Part shown: piece after piece, positions 44,627-54,206 of the stretch | How the letters are laid out: every line of letters begins with the position of its first letter | Position numbering within the stretch: the stretch's first letter is position 1 | From: Immundisolibacterales bacterium | GTDB taxonomy: Bacteria; Pseudomonadota; Gammaproteobacteria; HK1 | Length of the DNA: 64,000 nucleotides | Assembly (NCBI GenBank): GCA_026712715.1 | Contig: JAPOPW010000074.1 | Coordinates: forward strand, 62,001-126,000 | Direction of reading: 5' to 3' | The notes under the pieces: model-generated | Seen by the model: the letters and a program-made list of their open reading frames with translations, nothing else | Told to the model about the DNA's origin: nothing | The model's database searches: none | Program-made: the position numbers and the translations under genes

Positions 44627-46234
44627 ATGACGAACATCCTGTTCATCATGGCGGACCAGCTCCGCTTCGACTACCTCGCGTGCTACGGACACCCGACCAT
44701 CCGCACTCCGAACATCGACGCGCTCGCCGCGCGCGGGGTGCGCTTCGAGCGCGCCTACGTGCAGTCGCCGATCTGCGGGCCGAGCCGGATGAGCTTCTAC
44801 ACCGGACGCTACGTGCACAGCCACGGCGCGACCTGGAACGGCGTCCCCCTGCGGGTCGGGGAGATGACGCTCGGTGACCACCTGCGCCCGCTCGGGGTGC
44901 GAACCGTGCTGTGCGGCAAGACCCACATGCAGGCGGACCGGGAGGGCATGGCGCGGCTCGGCCTGGACCCCGAGAGCGTGGTGGGGGCGCGGGTCGCCGA
45001 GTGCGGGTTCGACGTCTGGGACCGGCTCGACGGGCTCCATCCGAGCGCGAACGCGCAGCCAAGCCACTACCAGGAGCACCTGACGGGGCTCGGCTACGAC
45101 GGGCCCAACCCGTGGGAACAGTGGGCCAACTCGGCCGCGGGCGACGACGGGGAGATTCTGTCCGGGTGGCTGATGCGCCATGCCGATCGCCCCGCCCGCA
45201 TCGCGGAGAAGGACAGCGAGACGCCATACGCGACCTCCCGCGCAATCGAGTTCATCGAGCAGGCGGGCGACGCTCCCTGGTGCCTGCACCTGAGCTACAT
45301 CAAGCCGCACTGGCCGTACATCGTACCCGCGCCGTACCACGCGATGTACGGCAGGCACGACATTCTGCCCGCGGTAAGGAGCGAGGCCGAGCGCGAGAAC
45401 GCGCACCCGGTGCTCGCGGCGTTCCACGAGCACCGGTTCTCGAAGGCGTTCTGCCGCGACGAGGTGCGCGAACGGGTGATCCCCGCCTACATGGGCCTCA
45501 TCACGCAGATCGACGACCAGATCGGCCGGCTCGTCGCGTACCTCGACGAGAGCGGGCGGACGAACGACACGATGATCGTCTTCACCTCGGACCACGGGGA
45601 CTATCTCGGCGACCACTGGCTGGGGGAAAAGGAGCTCTTCCACGAACCTTCCGTCAGGGTCCCGCTCGTGGTCGTCGATCCGTCCGGGGACTCCGATCCG
45701 ACCCGCGGCACCGTTTCGCACGCGCTGGTCGAGGGCATCGACCTCGTGCCGACCTTCGTAGAGGTGGCGGGGGGAACGCCCCGACGTGAGGTGCTCGAGG
45801 GCCACTCCCTCGTGCCGCTCCTCCACGGGACCGCCGAGCGCCTCCGGGACCACGTCGTCAGCGAGTACGACTATTCGTTCCGGGCCGCGCGGGCGGTGCT
45901 CGACCAGCCCGTCGAGGCGGCCCGGCTGGCGATGATCTTCGACGGACGGTTCAAGCTCGTCCACGCGGAGGGCTTCCGGCCGATGCTCCACGACCTCGAG
46001 GCGGACCCCGACGAGCTCGAGGACCTGGGCGTCGATCCGGCTCTCGCCGCGGTCCGCGACCGGCTGCAGGGAGCGCTCGACCGGTGGTTCCGGCGCCACC
46101 ACATGCGGACGACGATCTCCGACGAGACGATCCTCGCGCGTGCGGGGAGCGAGCTCGACCGGGGCATCGTCATCGGCTTCTGGGACGAGTCCGAGCTCGC
46201 GGACGCGAGCCGCCGGGGCCACTCGGGGAACTAG
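44627..46234 (+). CDS. Sulfatase-family hydrolase, phosphonate monoester hydrolase-like
   Basis: This 535-residue alkaline-phosphatase-fold enzyme has metal Asp10 in FIMADQLRFDY and the formylglycine motif CGPSR with Cys50, so it needs oxidation by a sulfatase-modifying enzyme to be active. Other motifs are LCGKTHMQ, LHLSYIKPHWPY and FTSDHGDYLGDHWLGEKELFHE. The pattern NILFIMADQLRFDYLACYG with PICGPSRMSFYTGRY is that of the phosphonate monoester hydrolase/arylsulfatase group. No signal peptide is visible, so it is cytoplasmic. Its stop abuts the end of the convergent transketolase region. Confidence 0.87.
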   Translation: MTNILFIMADQLRFDYLACYGHPTIRTPNIDALAARGVRFERAYVQSPICGPSRMSFYTGRYVHSHGATWNGVPLRVGEMTLGDHLRPLGVRTVLCGKTHMQADREGMARLGLDPESVVGARVAECGFDVWDRLDGLHPSANAQPSHYQEHLTGLGYDGPNPWEQWANSAAGDDGEILSGWLMRHADRPARIAEKDSETPYATSRAIEFIEQAGDAPWCLHLSYIKPHWPYIVPAPYHAMYGRHDILPAVRSEAERENAHPVLAAFHEHRFSKAFCRDEVRERVIPAYMGLITQIDDQIGRLVAYLDESGRTNDTMIVFTSDHGDYLGDHWLGEKELFHEPSVRVPLVVVDPSGDSDPTRGTVSHALVEGIDLVPTFVEVAGGTPRREVLEGHSLVPLLHGTAERLRDHVVSEYDYSFRAARAVLDQPVEAARLAMIFDGRFKLVHAEGFRPMLHDLEADPDELEDLGVDPALAAVRDRLQGALDRWFRRHHMRTTISDETILARAGSELDRGIVIGFWDESELADASRRGHSGN

Positions 46235-47314
46235 GCTCCTCGAGGGGCCCCGATCTTTACCGATGAGTCCAGGTTGCAGTTCGGTATCGGGAACGAAACG
46301 TACGAGGCGACTACCGCTGCGAAGCGGCCGGGTTTCGAACCGGGAAGGGTGGCTTCGAACCGGTCTCGTAGGTCCGAGGCGCAGCCTCTCAAGAGCCGGA
46401 TTCCGTTTGCGGATTCCCGCCAGGAATCCGTCGATGCTCGTACGCAGTCCCGCAACGTCGAGGCCATGCGCGGCGTCGTGCTCGGCCGCGACGCCGTATC
46501 GTCGAAGCGCCCGGCGCCCGACCCCGAGGGCCAGGATCCGTTGTGGACGATGTGCCAGCGCTTCTGCCACCGCGGCAGTGGACGTACCGGCAAGATACGG
46601 CTCGACCAGCACGATGTCGGTACCCGTCGCGACCTCGCGCAACGTCCTCTGGTCGAGCGGATGCACCGTGGACGTGTAGAGCAGGTTGACCCCACGGCCG
46701 GCGACCGCTTCACGGACCCGGTCGAGCATGGGTCCAACGGCAATCACCGTGCAGGCGGCGGAGCGCTCGCGCAGCTCGATCTGCAACCGGCCGCGGTCCG
46801 TCGACCTCGGGCGCGCGTTGGCGGCGTCGGAGAGGCGCAGGTACGTTGGCTCGCACCGGGTGGCGGCATCCCTCAGCAGCGCCTCCGCTTCATCCGGGTG
46901 TCCCGGCACGTGCAGGCGCCAGCCCGGCAAGGTCGAGAGGCAGGCGATGTCTCCGGGGGCGTGGTGCGTGTAGCCGCCGGCGGCCCAGTCATGGCTTGCC
47001 CCGACGGAGACCAGGATCGCGCCGACACCCTGGTGACCGAGATCGAGCTTCACCTGCTCGAATGCACGCTCCACGAGAAACGGGGCGTAGGAGTGCACGA
47101 TCGGGCGAAGACCCTCGAGGGCATGGCCTGCGGCGACTCCAATCAGGAGCTGCTCTCGGATGCCCAGGTTGCGCAGTCGTTCGCGGTGGCGGCCCGCGGC
47201 GCCGGAGGCACTGAACCGATCGACACCGATGTCCGCGAGCAGCAGCACGATCCGCGGATCCGTGTCGAGCAGATCCGTCGCGACGGCCGTGAAGCGGTCT
47301 CGCATCGTTTCCAT
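46231..47314 (-). CDS. Transketolase C-terminal subunit, 3' end unresolved
   Basis: The conserved protein runs for about 300 residues from 47314: IVLLLADIGVDRF, GIREQLLIGVAAGHALEGLRPI, LDLGHQGVGAILVSVG and a C-terminal domain with LVEPYLAGTSTAAV, ending near SIDGFLA at about 46420. This is the pyrimidine-binding and C-terminal part of a two-gene transketolase. The frame then has no stop and stays open antisense through the whole sulfatase, to 43877. The -1/+1 related frame stops at 46231, abutting the sulfatase stop, so a small frameshift is suspected; the span here assumes that end. An ATG at 47320 overlaps the upstream stop, but ATG 47314 is better spaced from GGAGGG. Confidence 0.7.
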
Positions 47315-47316
47315 CC

Positions 47317-47997
47317 TCATCCCTCCTTCGGTTGGGCATGACAGACGACGACCCGGGGCCGTCCCGGTGACCGGGCAGCGAACGCCGAGGCCAGCGCCGC
47401 GTGATCGCGGCCGTTCACGACGGCCGTCTCCCAACCCTCGATTGCAAACCGCGCTTCGATGCCGCCCGGCCAGCCGTGCGTGGCCGATGCGTTGTCAACG
47501 ACGATCGCCGTGAGCCGGTCCAGGCGCATTCGCCCCGCGAGCGCGATCGCCTCGTGGTTGCTCCCCTCGTCGAGCTCCGCATCGCCGAGCAACACGAACA
47601 CGCGGGGACTCGCCGCCGCGCAGGCATCGAGGGCAAGCGCGACTCCGAGCGCGATCGGGAGACCGTGACCGAGCGAACCGCTGGCGATCTCGACCCCGGG
47701 AACGAGGTTGCGGTCCGGATGATGACCAAGGGGCGATTCGAATCGGCCGAAATCGGCGAGCCACTCCCACGGGATGAACCCCTTGGCGGCCAGGACGGCG
47801 TAAAGGGCCATCGGGCCGTGGCCCTTCGACATCAGGAACCGGTCGCGGTCGGGGGCTTCGACGGTCTCCGGGGTCGTCCGCAGCACCCGGTCGTAGAGGG
47901 TCCAGAGCACGTCCAGGGTCGATGTCGCGCTCGGCGAATGCTTCTCGTCGCCGGTCATCATCGTCATGAGCGCCGGCAGGTCTTCGTAGCGATTCAT
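47317..47997 (-). CDS. Transketolase N-terminal (ThDP-binding) subunit
   Basis: This 226-residue subunit carries the ThDP pyrophosphate half of a split transketolase. Motifs are FLMSKGHGPMALYAVLAAKG, GHHPDRNLVPGVEIASGSLGHGL and VLLGDAELDEGSNHEA, with GDA in place of the usual GDG and Asn in DNASATHG. GGGAGGC precedes the ATG at 47997. Its stop overlaps the start of the C-terminal subunit. It is divergent from soxR, with a SoxR-type promoter between. Confidence 0.85.
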   Translation of the reverse strand: MNRYEDLPALMTMMTGDEKHSPSATSTLDVLWTLYDRVLRTTPETVEAPDRDRFLMSKGHGPMALYAVLAAKGFIPWEWLADFGRFESPLGHHPDRNLVPGVEIASGSLGHGLPIALGVALALDACAAASPRVFVLLGDAELDEGSNHEAIALAGRMRLDRLTAIVVDNASATHGWPGGIEARFAIEGWETAVVNGRDHAALASAFAARSPGRPRVVVCHAQPKEG

Positions 47998-48033
47998 GGA
48001 AGCGGCCTCCCGATTCGGGCATCCGAGTGGTCA

Positions 48034-48064
48034 ATTCTGCAACTTCAAGTAAACTTCAAGTCAA
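48034..48064 (-). promoter_or_regulatory. SoxR-type promoter for the split transketolase
   Basis: On the minus strand TTGACT (48064-48059) and CAGAAT (48039-48034) are separated by 19 bp, the overlong spacer of MerR/SoxR-activated promoters. The + strand 48043-48060 reads CTTCAAGTAAACTTCAAG, an 18-bp dyad (one mismatched pair) that matches the enterobacterial SoxR box CCTCAAGTTAACTTGAGG at 14 of 18 positions. It lies between soxR and the transketolase gene, about 37 bases before the latter's start. Confidence 0.7.
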
Positions 48065-48101
48065 GACCGGCTCGACGGGACCGTGAACGGAGGGCGCCGC
48101 C

Positions 48102-48581
<480 letters not shown>

Positions 48582-48755
48582 CGTGCCCGCGCCTCGGGAT
48601 CGGCGCGGCAGCATGGATTGCTCGCGCCCGCGACGACCGAGCGGTTCCATGGGGTACCCGCCAACGGCATCACCGGCGCGACGGACCCTCATGCCGATGT
48701 CGGCGAGCCACGAAATCGGTGCGATATCGCTGCCTGCCGCCAGTCCGGGACCGGA

Positions 48756-50114
48756 TCATCCGGCGCGGGCGGGCGGGCGGAATCTGCGTCCGAGGCCCTC
48801 CCAGCAGTCCGCGTAGGCGGTGTCGAGCCGATCGAGGCTCGATGCGTAGGCGGTCGGCTCGAGCGCGTAGCGGGTCTCGAACATGAACGCGAGGGTGCCC
48901 GAGAGTCTTTCGGGCTCGAGATCCTTCGCGCGCGCCGCTTCGAAAGCCTGCGTGTCCGGTCCATGGGCGACCAGGGAGTTGTGGAGGCTCATCGCGCCGG
49001 GCACGAACCCGCCCGGCTTCGCATCGTAGACCCCGTGGACCAGGCCCATGAACTCGCTCATGACGTTCGCGTGGAACCACGGCGGGCGGAAGGTGTCCTC
49101 CATCACCAGCCACCGCTCCGGGAAGATGACGAAATCGACGTTGGCGGTTCCCGGGGTGTCCGAGGCCGCGGTCAACACCGTGAATATCGACGGATCGGGG
49201 TGGTCGAACAGGGTGGAGCCGACCGGGGAGAAGCGCCGGAGGTCGTACTTGCAGGGGGCGCAGTTGCCATGCCAGGCCACCACGTCGAGGGGCGAGTGCG
49301 GCAGCACCGACCGGAACATCCGCCCGCGCGCCTTGACGAAGAGCTCGCACCCGGTCTCGCGATCTTCGTACGCCGCGGCCGGGTACAGGAAGTCGCGCTC
49401 GTTCGCCAGGCCATTCGCGCCGAGCGGTCCGCGCTCCGGGAGCGCCAGGGCCGCGCCGTAGTTCTCGCAGAGGTAGCCGCGGATCGGCCCGTCCACCAGC
49501 TCGACGCGGAACCTGACGCCACGCGGGATCACCACGATCTCGCCCGGTTCGGCAACGATGATCCCGAACTCGGTCAGGAACCGCACCCGGTTCTGCTGGG
49601 GCACGACGAGGAGCTCGCCGTCGGCGTCCTGGAAGAACCGGTCCTCCATCGAGGCATCGGCGACGTAGACGTGGCTCGCCATGCCGGCCTGCATCGCCGC
49701 GTCGCCGCAGGTCGCGATCGTGCGTAGGCCGGAGAGGAAGTCGGTCCGGCCACCGGTCGGGACCGGAATCGGATGCCAGCGAAGCGGCATGAGGGGGAGG
49801 TCGCTCTCGCGGCACGGGGCGGTCCGGATGCGGCCGGTGCCCACCTCCTCGAACCGCGCGCCGTGTCTGACGGAAGGGAGGATCCGGTACAGCCAGGAAC
49901 GGCGGTTGCGCGCGCGCGGCGCGGTGAACGCGGTCGCGCTGAGCTGCTCCGGATACAGGCCGAGCGGCGGGCGCTGAGGGGAGTTGCGTCCGACGGGGAG
50001 CGCCCCCTCTTCGGCCTCGGTCGAGTGAGTGTTCCCGAAACCGGGAAGGTAGCCGTGATCGGGGTCCGCATCGTCGATGCGCCCGCCCCGGGCAATGACT
50101 TCGTCGAACCTCAT
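48756..50114 (-). CDS. hmgA: Homogentisate 1,2-dioxygenase
   Basis: This 452-residue enzyme cleaves homogentisate to maleylacetoacetate in tyrosine and phenylalanine breakdown, with one Fe(II). The ligand region [12 protein letters not shown] gives the His and Glu, and SLVAHGPD the second His. N-terminal [14 protein letters not shown] and [13 protein letters not shown] are family-specific. No hmgB or fumarylacetoacetase gene is adjacent. AGGAGCGTCCCGC precedes the ATG. Confidence 0.93.
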   Translation of the reverse strand: MRFDEVIARGGRIDDADPDHGYLPGFGNTHSTEAEEGALPVGRNSPQRPPLGLYPEQLSATAFTAPRARNRRSWLYRILPSVRHGARFEEVGTGRIRTAPCRESDLPLMPLRWHPIPVPTGGRTDFLSGLRTIATCGDAAMQAGMASHVYVADASMEDRFFQDADGELLVVPQQNRVRFLTEFGIIVAEPGEIVVIPRGVRFRVELVDGPIRGYLCENYGAALALPERGPLGANGLANERDFLYPAAAYEDRETGCELFVKARGRMFRSVLPHSPLDVVAWHGNCAPCKYDLRRFSPVGSTLFDHPDPSIFTVLTAASDTPGTANVDFVIFPERWLVMEDTFRPPWFHANVMSEFMGLVHGVYDAKPGGFVPGAMSLHNSLVAHGPDTQAFEAARAKDLEPERLSGTLAFMFETRYALEPTAYASSLDRLDTAYADCWEGLGRRFRPPARAG

Positions 50115-50224
50115 GCGGGACGCTCCTTGATTTGGGTGTCGGTCGCGCCGTGACCCGGCACGGAGTCCGGGCCGACCCGGTCAACCGTACCCGAATTCCC
50201 GAAGACTCCCATCCCTTGGCGACC

Positions 50225-50398
50225 CTCGCGGCGACCTTCGTCCAGATCGGCTCGGCGGACCCGGTTACGGAGGGTCTGGTCCGAGCACTCGAACTCTCGG
50301 GCCAGCTCGCGAAACACGCGCCCCGAGCGGACCAGCTCCACTATCCGGCGGCGAAATTCGGGCGGGTCCGGAAGGGATATTCGTGGCTTCGGGGATTT
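50225..50398 (-). pseudogene. IS3-family transposase OrfA remnant
   Basis: A 58-residue segment reads KPRISLPDPPEFRRRIVELV, then RELAREFECSDQTLRNRVRRAD and LDEGRREG, the helix-turn-helix part of IS3-type OrfA. It has lost its start context, the leucine zipper and OrfB. The surrounding 50111-50638 frame is open but otherwise unrelated. No terminal inverted repeats were found. It marks an old insertion between hmgA and the toxin-antitoxin pair. Confidence 0.65.
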
Positions 50399-50681
50399 CT
50401 CCACCCAAGAAGGGTTCAACAACCACGAATGCCGGTCAACTCCCTCCCGGCCCTTTGCGCACAGCTTGCTCACCCGCGCGCCGGGGCACATCGCCACCAC
50501 CAGCGCCGCCGCCCGAACTCCGGTCCGTGCTTCGCCTTCGCCGTCGTCGTCAGCGCATCTTCCTCCCGTCGTTCCGGTGCCCCGCGGCCGCAGAAATCCG
50601 CTACCGATCCCGGCACAATGCCAGCCGCCACACACCACTTCACCGATATCCGGTTGAGCGATCGGGAGCGCAAAGTGGTGC

Positions 50682-50696
50682 TATATTGATCACATC
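50682..50696 (+). promoter_or_regulatory. Candidate -10 element, near-leaderless antitoxin start
   Basis: TATATT at 50682-50687 stands out in this GC-rich window and lies nine bases before the antitoxin ATG, so the transcript would have a very short leader. No good -35 is found at 16-18 bp. AT-rich flanks (TATATTGATCACATC) could also be the operator of the RHH repressor. Confidence 0.35.
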
Positions 50697-50957
50697 ATGG
50701 TGCGTACTCAAATACAGCTCACCGAGGTCCAGCACCGAGAACTGACCCGTTATTCCCGGCGACTCGGCATCTCCCTCTCGGAAGCCATCCGGCGTTGCGT
50801 GAACACGCAGCTCGAGCATGACAGGACCTCCCCGGCGCGCGAGGATCGCGTTCGTGCGGCACTGGCGGTTTGCGGCAAGTATCGCGACATCCACGGCGAG
50901 GCCCGGGTAGCCCTGGAACACGACCGCTTTCTCGAAGACGCCTACAGCCGATCGTGA
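50697..50957 (+). CDS. Ribbon-helix-helix antitoxin
   Basis: This 86-residue protein starts with VRTQIQLTEVQHRELTRYSRRLGISLSEAIRRCVN, a ribbon-helix-helix DNA-binding domain, followed by a charged tail that should bind the toxin. It overlaps the toxin gene by four bases (GTGA). Such antitoxins repress their own operon and neutralise a PIN RNase. Confidence 0.8.
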   Translation: MVRTQIQLTEVQHRELTRYSRRLGISLSEAIRRCVNTQLEHDRTSPAREDRVRAALAVCGKYRDIHGEARVALEHDRFLEDAYSRS

Positions 50958-51364
50958 GCGTATTTGCCGACACCTCCGGTCTGTATGCATTGCTGGTCGG
51001 ATCGGAGGACGGTCACGCCGATCTCGTCCGTGCATTTCGAAACGTCCTAACCGGCGACCGGCCGCTCCGGACCACGTCCTACGTGCTGATTGAAACGATC
51101 GCGCTCCTCCAGAGTCGTATCGGACTGGAGCCGGTGCGCGACTTCGATGAGCATGTGTTTCCGCTGCTCTCGGTGGAGTGGGTATCCGAAGACCTGCATC
51201 GGCGCGGTGCCCGCCGTCTGTCGACGGAGAACCGCCGGCGTCTCAGCCTCGTCGACTGCGTCAGCTTCGAGTTCATGCGTCAACAAGGGATCAGTGACGT
51301 GCTCGGGCTTGACCGCCACTTTGAAGAGGCCGGCTATCGACTACTTCCCGCACGGCGGCCATAG
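50954..51364 (+). CDS. PIN-domain toxin (VapC-like RNase)
   Basis: This 136-residue PIN protein has VFADTSGLYALLVGSEDGH (first catalytic Asp), a conserved Glu in SYVLIETIALLQ, and SLVDCVSFEFMRQQGISDVLGLDRHFEEAGY (second acidic cluster). Together with the RHH antitoxin it forms a type II toxin-antitoxin module. GTG start coupled to the antitoxin stop. It sits next to the IS3 remnant, consistent with acquisition. Confidence 0.82.
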   Translation: MSVFADTSGLYALLVGSEDGHADLVRAFRNVLTGDRPLRTTSYVLIETIALLQSRIGLEPVRDFDEHVFPLLSVEWVSEDLHRRGARRLSTENRRRLSLVDCVSFEFMRQQGISDVLGLDRHFEEAGYRLLPARRP

Positions 51365-51416
51365 CCGGAGACGATTGCGTTGCAGGGAGATCAATCCATG
51401 ATCGAGACGATTGAGA

Positions 51417-53522
51417 ATGAATGAACCGCAAGGCGGATACTGCGTCGGCGTTGACATCGGCGGCACGTTCACCGACGTGGTGTGCGCGCGGGACGGGCAC
51501 CCGCCCCTCGTGTTCAAGGTCCCGAGCACGCCGGCGAACCCCGGAGAGGCCGCGCTCGCGGCGGTGGAGCGCCTTGCGGCGGCCGGGGTGCGGCCCGACT
51601 CCCTGGCCCGGATTGCGCACGGGACCACCATCGCGACCAACGCGGTGCTCGAGCGCAAGGGGGGCCGCCTCGGGATCCTGACCACGGAAGGGTTCCGCGA
51701 CACGCTCGAGATCGGACGCCAGATGCGGCGCGAGATGTACGAGGTCCGGCTCGACCCCCAGACCCCGGTGTTCCTTGCCCCGCGCGCCATGCGGCTCGGG
51801 GTTCGGGAAAGGGTGGGACCCGCGGGCGAGGTCATCCTGCCGCTCGACGAGGAGTCGGTGCGGTCCGCGCTCGACCGCCTTGTCGCGGCGGGCGCCGAGG
51901 GCGGCGCGGGCTGCCTGCTCTTCTCCTTCGTCAATCCGGAACACGAGCGCCGCGTGCGCGCGATTGCACGTTTGGAGCATCCGGAGCTCGAGGTATCGCT
52001 CTCGAGCGAGGTGGATCCGGCGTTCCGCGAGTACGAGCGCACGGCGGTAACCTCCTTCGACGCGTACATCAAGCCGACGGTTCGCCGCTACCTCGCCGAA
52101 CTCGCGGGACGGCTCGTCGACTCGGGGGTGCGCGCGCCGCTTCAGGTAATGCAGTCGCGCGGGGGACTCGCGGGCGCCACTATCGCCGGCAACCGCCCGG
52201 TGAGGCTCTTTCTTTCCGGCCCGGCGGCCGGGGTAATCGGCGGTCAGGCGACCGGGGCGGCGAGCGGCCACGACGATCTCATCACCCTCGACGTGGGAGG
52301 AACCAGCTCCGACATCGCGCTCGTGTCCGAGGCCAAGCCGCTCATCCGGAGCGAGGGCGTCATCGACGGGTTTCCGGTCCGGGTGCCGATGGTGGACGTG
52401 AACGCCATCGGGGCGGGCGGAGGGAGCATCGCCTGGATCGACGATGCGGGCGGGCTCCGGGTCGGACCGCACTCCGCCGCCTCGGATCCCGGGCCCGCCT
52501 GCTACGCGCGCGGCGGAAGCGAGCCGACGGTGACGGACGCTTCCGTCGTGCTCGGCTACCTCGATCCGGGGAGCTTCGCCGGCGGCGCCGTCGAGCTCGA
52601 CGTGGAACGGGCTCGCGCCGCGATCCGCGAACGCATCGCGGGGCCGCTCGGCGTCGACACCGAGGACGCGGCCGCCGGCATCCACCAGGTGGTCAACGCG
52701 CAGATGGCCGAAGGCATCCGGCTCGTGTCCGTTCGCCAGGGCTTCGACCCGCGCGAGTTCACCCTGGTCGCGATGGGCGGGGCGGGCCCGCTCCACGCCT
52801 GCGCGCTCGCGACCGACCTCGCCATGTCGCGCGTGCTCGTGCCCCGCCACCCAGGCGTGCTCTCCGCGGCCGGGCTCCTCGCCGCGCCGATCGAGCACGA
52901 GGTATCGACCGCGTACGCGGAGCCGCTCGCCGGGCTCGACATGGCGCCCGTGCGAAGCATCGTGGCCGAGCTCGACTCCGCCGGGCGAAGGCTGACGGAG
53001 CGCGAGGGACTCTCCCCGGACGAGGTCGAGGTGCTCCACTTCGCCGACGTGTGTCACGTCGGGCAGGGCTATCACCTCGAGGTGCCCTTCGAGCCGGGCG
53101 CGGACGACGCGCTCGAACGCCTCTATGCGGGCTTCCTCGAGGCCCACGAGCGGGTGCACGGACACGCGGTGGAGGCGCCGGCCCGATTCGTCAACATCCG
53201 GGCCGTGCACCGGCAGAGGATGCTGGACGGCAGTGGCGCGCCCCGTCCGTCATCGGGGGCCGTCCCTTCGGGAAGCCCGGGCACCGGAGGGAACGAAGGT
53301 GCCACCCCGGGTCGCCGCGAGCGGCGCATGGTCCGGTTTCCCGACGAGCCGTCCCCCGTCGAGACGCTCATCGTCGCACGGGACGCGCTCCTCCCCGGCG
53401 ACCGGCTGGCCGGACCCGCGATCGTCGAGCAGGACGACACCACCACCCTCATCCCGTCCGGCTGGACCGCCCTCACCGGAGGCACGGGAACCATGACCCT
53501 GGTACCGGACGCCTACGGGTAG
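51417..53522 (+). CDS. Hydantoinase/oxoprolinase A-type protein (HyuA)
   Basis: This 701-residue ATP-dependent amidohydrolase subunit has VGVDIGGTFTDVVCARDG (actin-like phosphate 1 loop), IAHGTTIATNAVLERKG, SGPAAGVIGGQATGAA, LDVGGTSSDIALV and the Gly-rich VNAIGAGGGSIAWID. It usually pairs with a HyuB subunit of about 500-600 residues, but no such gene follows. ATG 51417 is chosen over TTG 51411. A 25-residue Ser/Gly/Pro-rich insert lies near residue 610. The substrate (methylhydantoin, oxoproline or ketone carboxylase type) is unknown. Confidence 0.87.
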   Translation: MNEPQGGYCVGVDIGGTFTDVVCARDGHPPLVFKVPSTPANPGEAALAAVERLAAAGVRPDSLARIAHGTTIATNAVLERKGGRLGILTTEGFRDTLEIGRQMRREMYEVRLDPQTPVFLAPRAMRLGVRERVGPAGEVILPLDEESVRSALDRLVAAGAEGGAGCLLFSFVNPEHERRVRAIARLEHPELEVSLSSEVDPAFREYERTAVTSFDAYIKPTVRRYLAELAGRLVDSGVRAPLQVMQSRGGLAGATIAGNRPVRLFLSGPAAGVIGGQATGAASGHDDLITLDVGGTSSDIALVSEAKPLIRSEGVIDGFPVRVPMVDVNAIGAGGGSIAWIDDAGGLRVGPHSAASDPGPACYARGGSEPTVTDASVVLGYLDPGSFAGGAVELDVERARAAIRERIAGPLGVDTEDAAAGIHQVVNAQMAEGIRLVSVRQGFDPREFTLVAMGGAGPLHACALATDLAMSRVLVPRHPGVLSAAGLLAAPIEHEVSTAYAEPLAGLDMAPVRSIVAELDSAGRRLTEREGLSPDEVEVLHFADVCHVGQGYHLEVPFEPGADDALERLYAGFLEAHERVHGHAVEAPARFVNIRAVHRQRMLDGSGAPRPSSGAVPSGSPGTGGNEGATPGRRERRMVRFPDEPSPVETLIVARDALLPGDRLAGPAIVEQDDTTTLIPSGWTALTGGTGTMTLVPDAYG

Positions 53523-53684
53523 CACGCGGACCGGTTCCGGGGAATCGGCTTCCGGACCGCGGCGTCGACCGTGCCCCGCAGGTGCCCTCCGCCGACATCA
53601 CGGGCGCGAAGAGCGACAGCGAACGCGGGGACGGACGGCGTGTCCGTGGCTTGCGAGCGCCGGCATTGAACGCCGGCCGGAGCT

Positions 53685-54206
53685 TCAGGCGTCGGGGTAG
53701 CGCCAGGGCGGGTCGGGCTGCTCCGCCTCCTCGTCGATGGTCCAGTGGGGGATCGACATCCCCTCGCACACCTCGACGAAGACCATCCGCACCCGGGTCC
53801 CGATGCCGACCCGCTCGATCGTCTCCGGAGGTGCGAACGTTCCCTCCGGGGTGACCAGGTTGCCCGCGACGCGCAGCGCCTCATGCTCGGTCGGCTCCCC
53901 CTTCTGGGTATCGAGGTCCACGAGGAGGATCAGGTAGGGGACGAGCTCCCGGAACGCGGGCTGAATGGGGTGGTGAACTTCGGCGTAGGTGTGCACCGTC
54001 CCCTTCCCCTCCACGGACACCCACTCCGACTCGCGGTCGCTCGTCCATGGACACGCGGTGGTCGGGGGATAGCGAAGGAGGCCGCTCTCGCGCCCGCGCT
54101 GGAGGCGAAAGTCCCCCGCATGGCAATAGCGGAAGAACTCGCGGTTCTCCTCGTCCACGTCGTCGATGGTGAGGGCCATCCCGAGGTACTCGCCCCTTAG
54201 CGGCAT
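53685..54206 (-). CDS. OB-fold (DUF35-type) thiolase partner protein
   Basis: This 173-residue protein has NREFFRYCHAGDFRLQRGR and RYPPTTACPWTSD, then the OB strands WVSVEGKGTVHTYAEVHHP and IGTRVRMVFVEVCEG. DUF35/ChsH2-type partners bind acyl-CoA and work with SCP-x-like thiolases. The N-terminal rubredoxin-like zinc knuckle has lost Cys: only YCH and ACP remain. The start at 54206 follows GGAGGAGCGGACG. It is downstream of a thiolase gene on the same strand. Confidence 0.78.
   Translation of the reverse strand: MPLRGEYLGMALTIDDVDEENREFFRYCHAGDFRLQRGRESGLLRYPPTTACPWTSDRESEWVSVEGKGTVHTYAEVHHPIQPAFRELVPYLILLVDLDTQKGEPTEHEALRVAGNLVTPEGTFAPPETIERVGIGTRVRMVFVEVCEGMSIPHWTIDEEAEQPDPPWRYPDA

Noticed and set aside
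46325-46370. Two GGTTCGAA-like motifs on the minus strand suggesting a tRNA T-arm
   Set aside because: The bases flanking TTCGAAA do not pair as a five-base T stem (CCCGG against CCCGG), and no acceptor or anticodon arm fits. They are direct repeats of TTCGAACCGG.
43877-47434. A 1185-codon open frame on the minus strand
   Set aside because: Only its first 300 or so codons after 47314 match a family (transketolase). The rest is antisense to a clear sulfatase and to the E1 beta gene.
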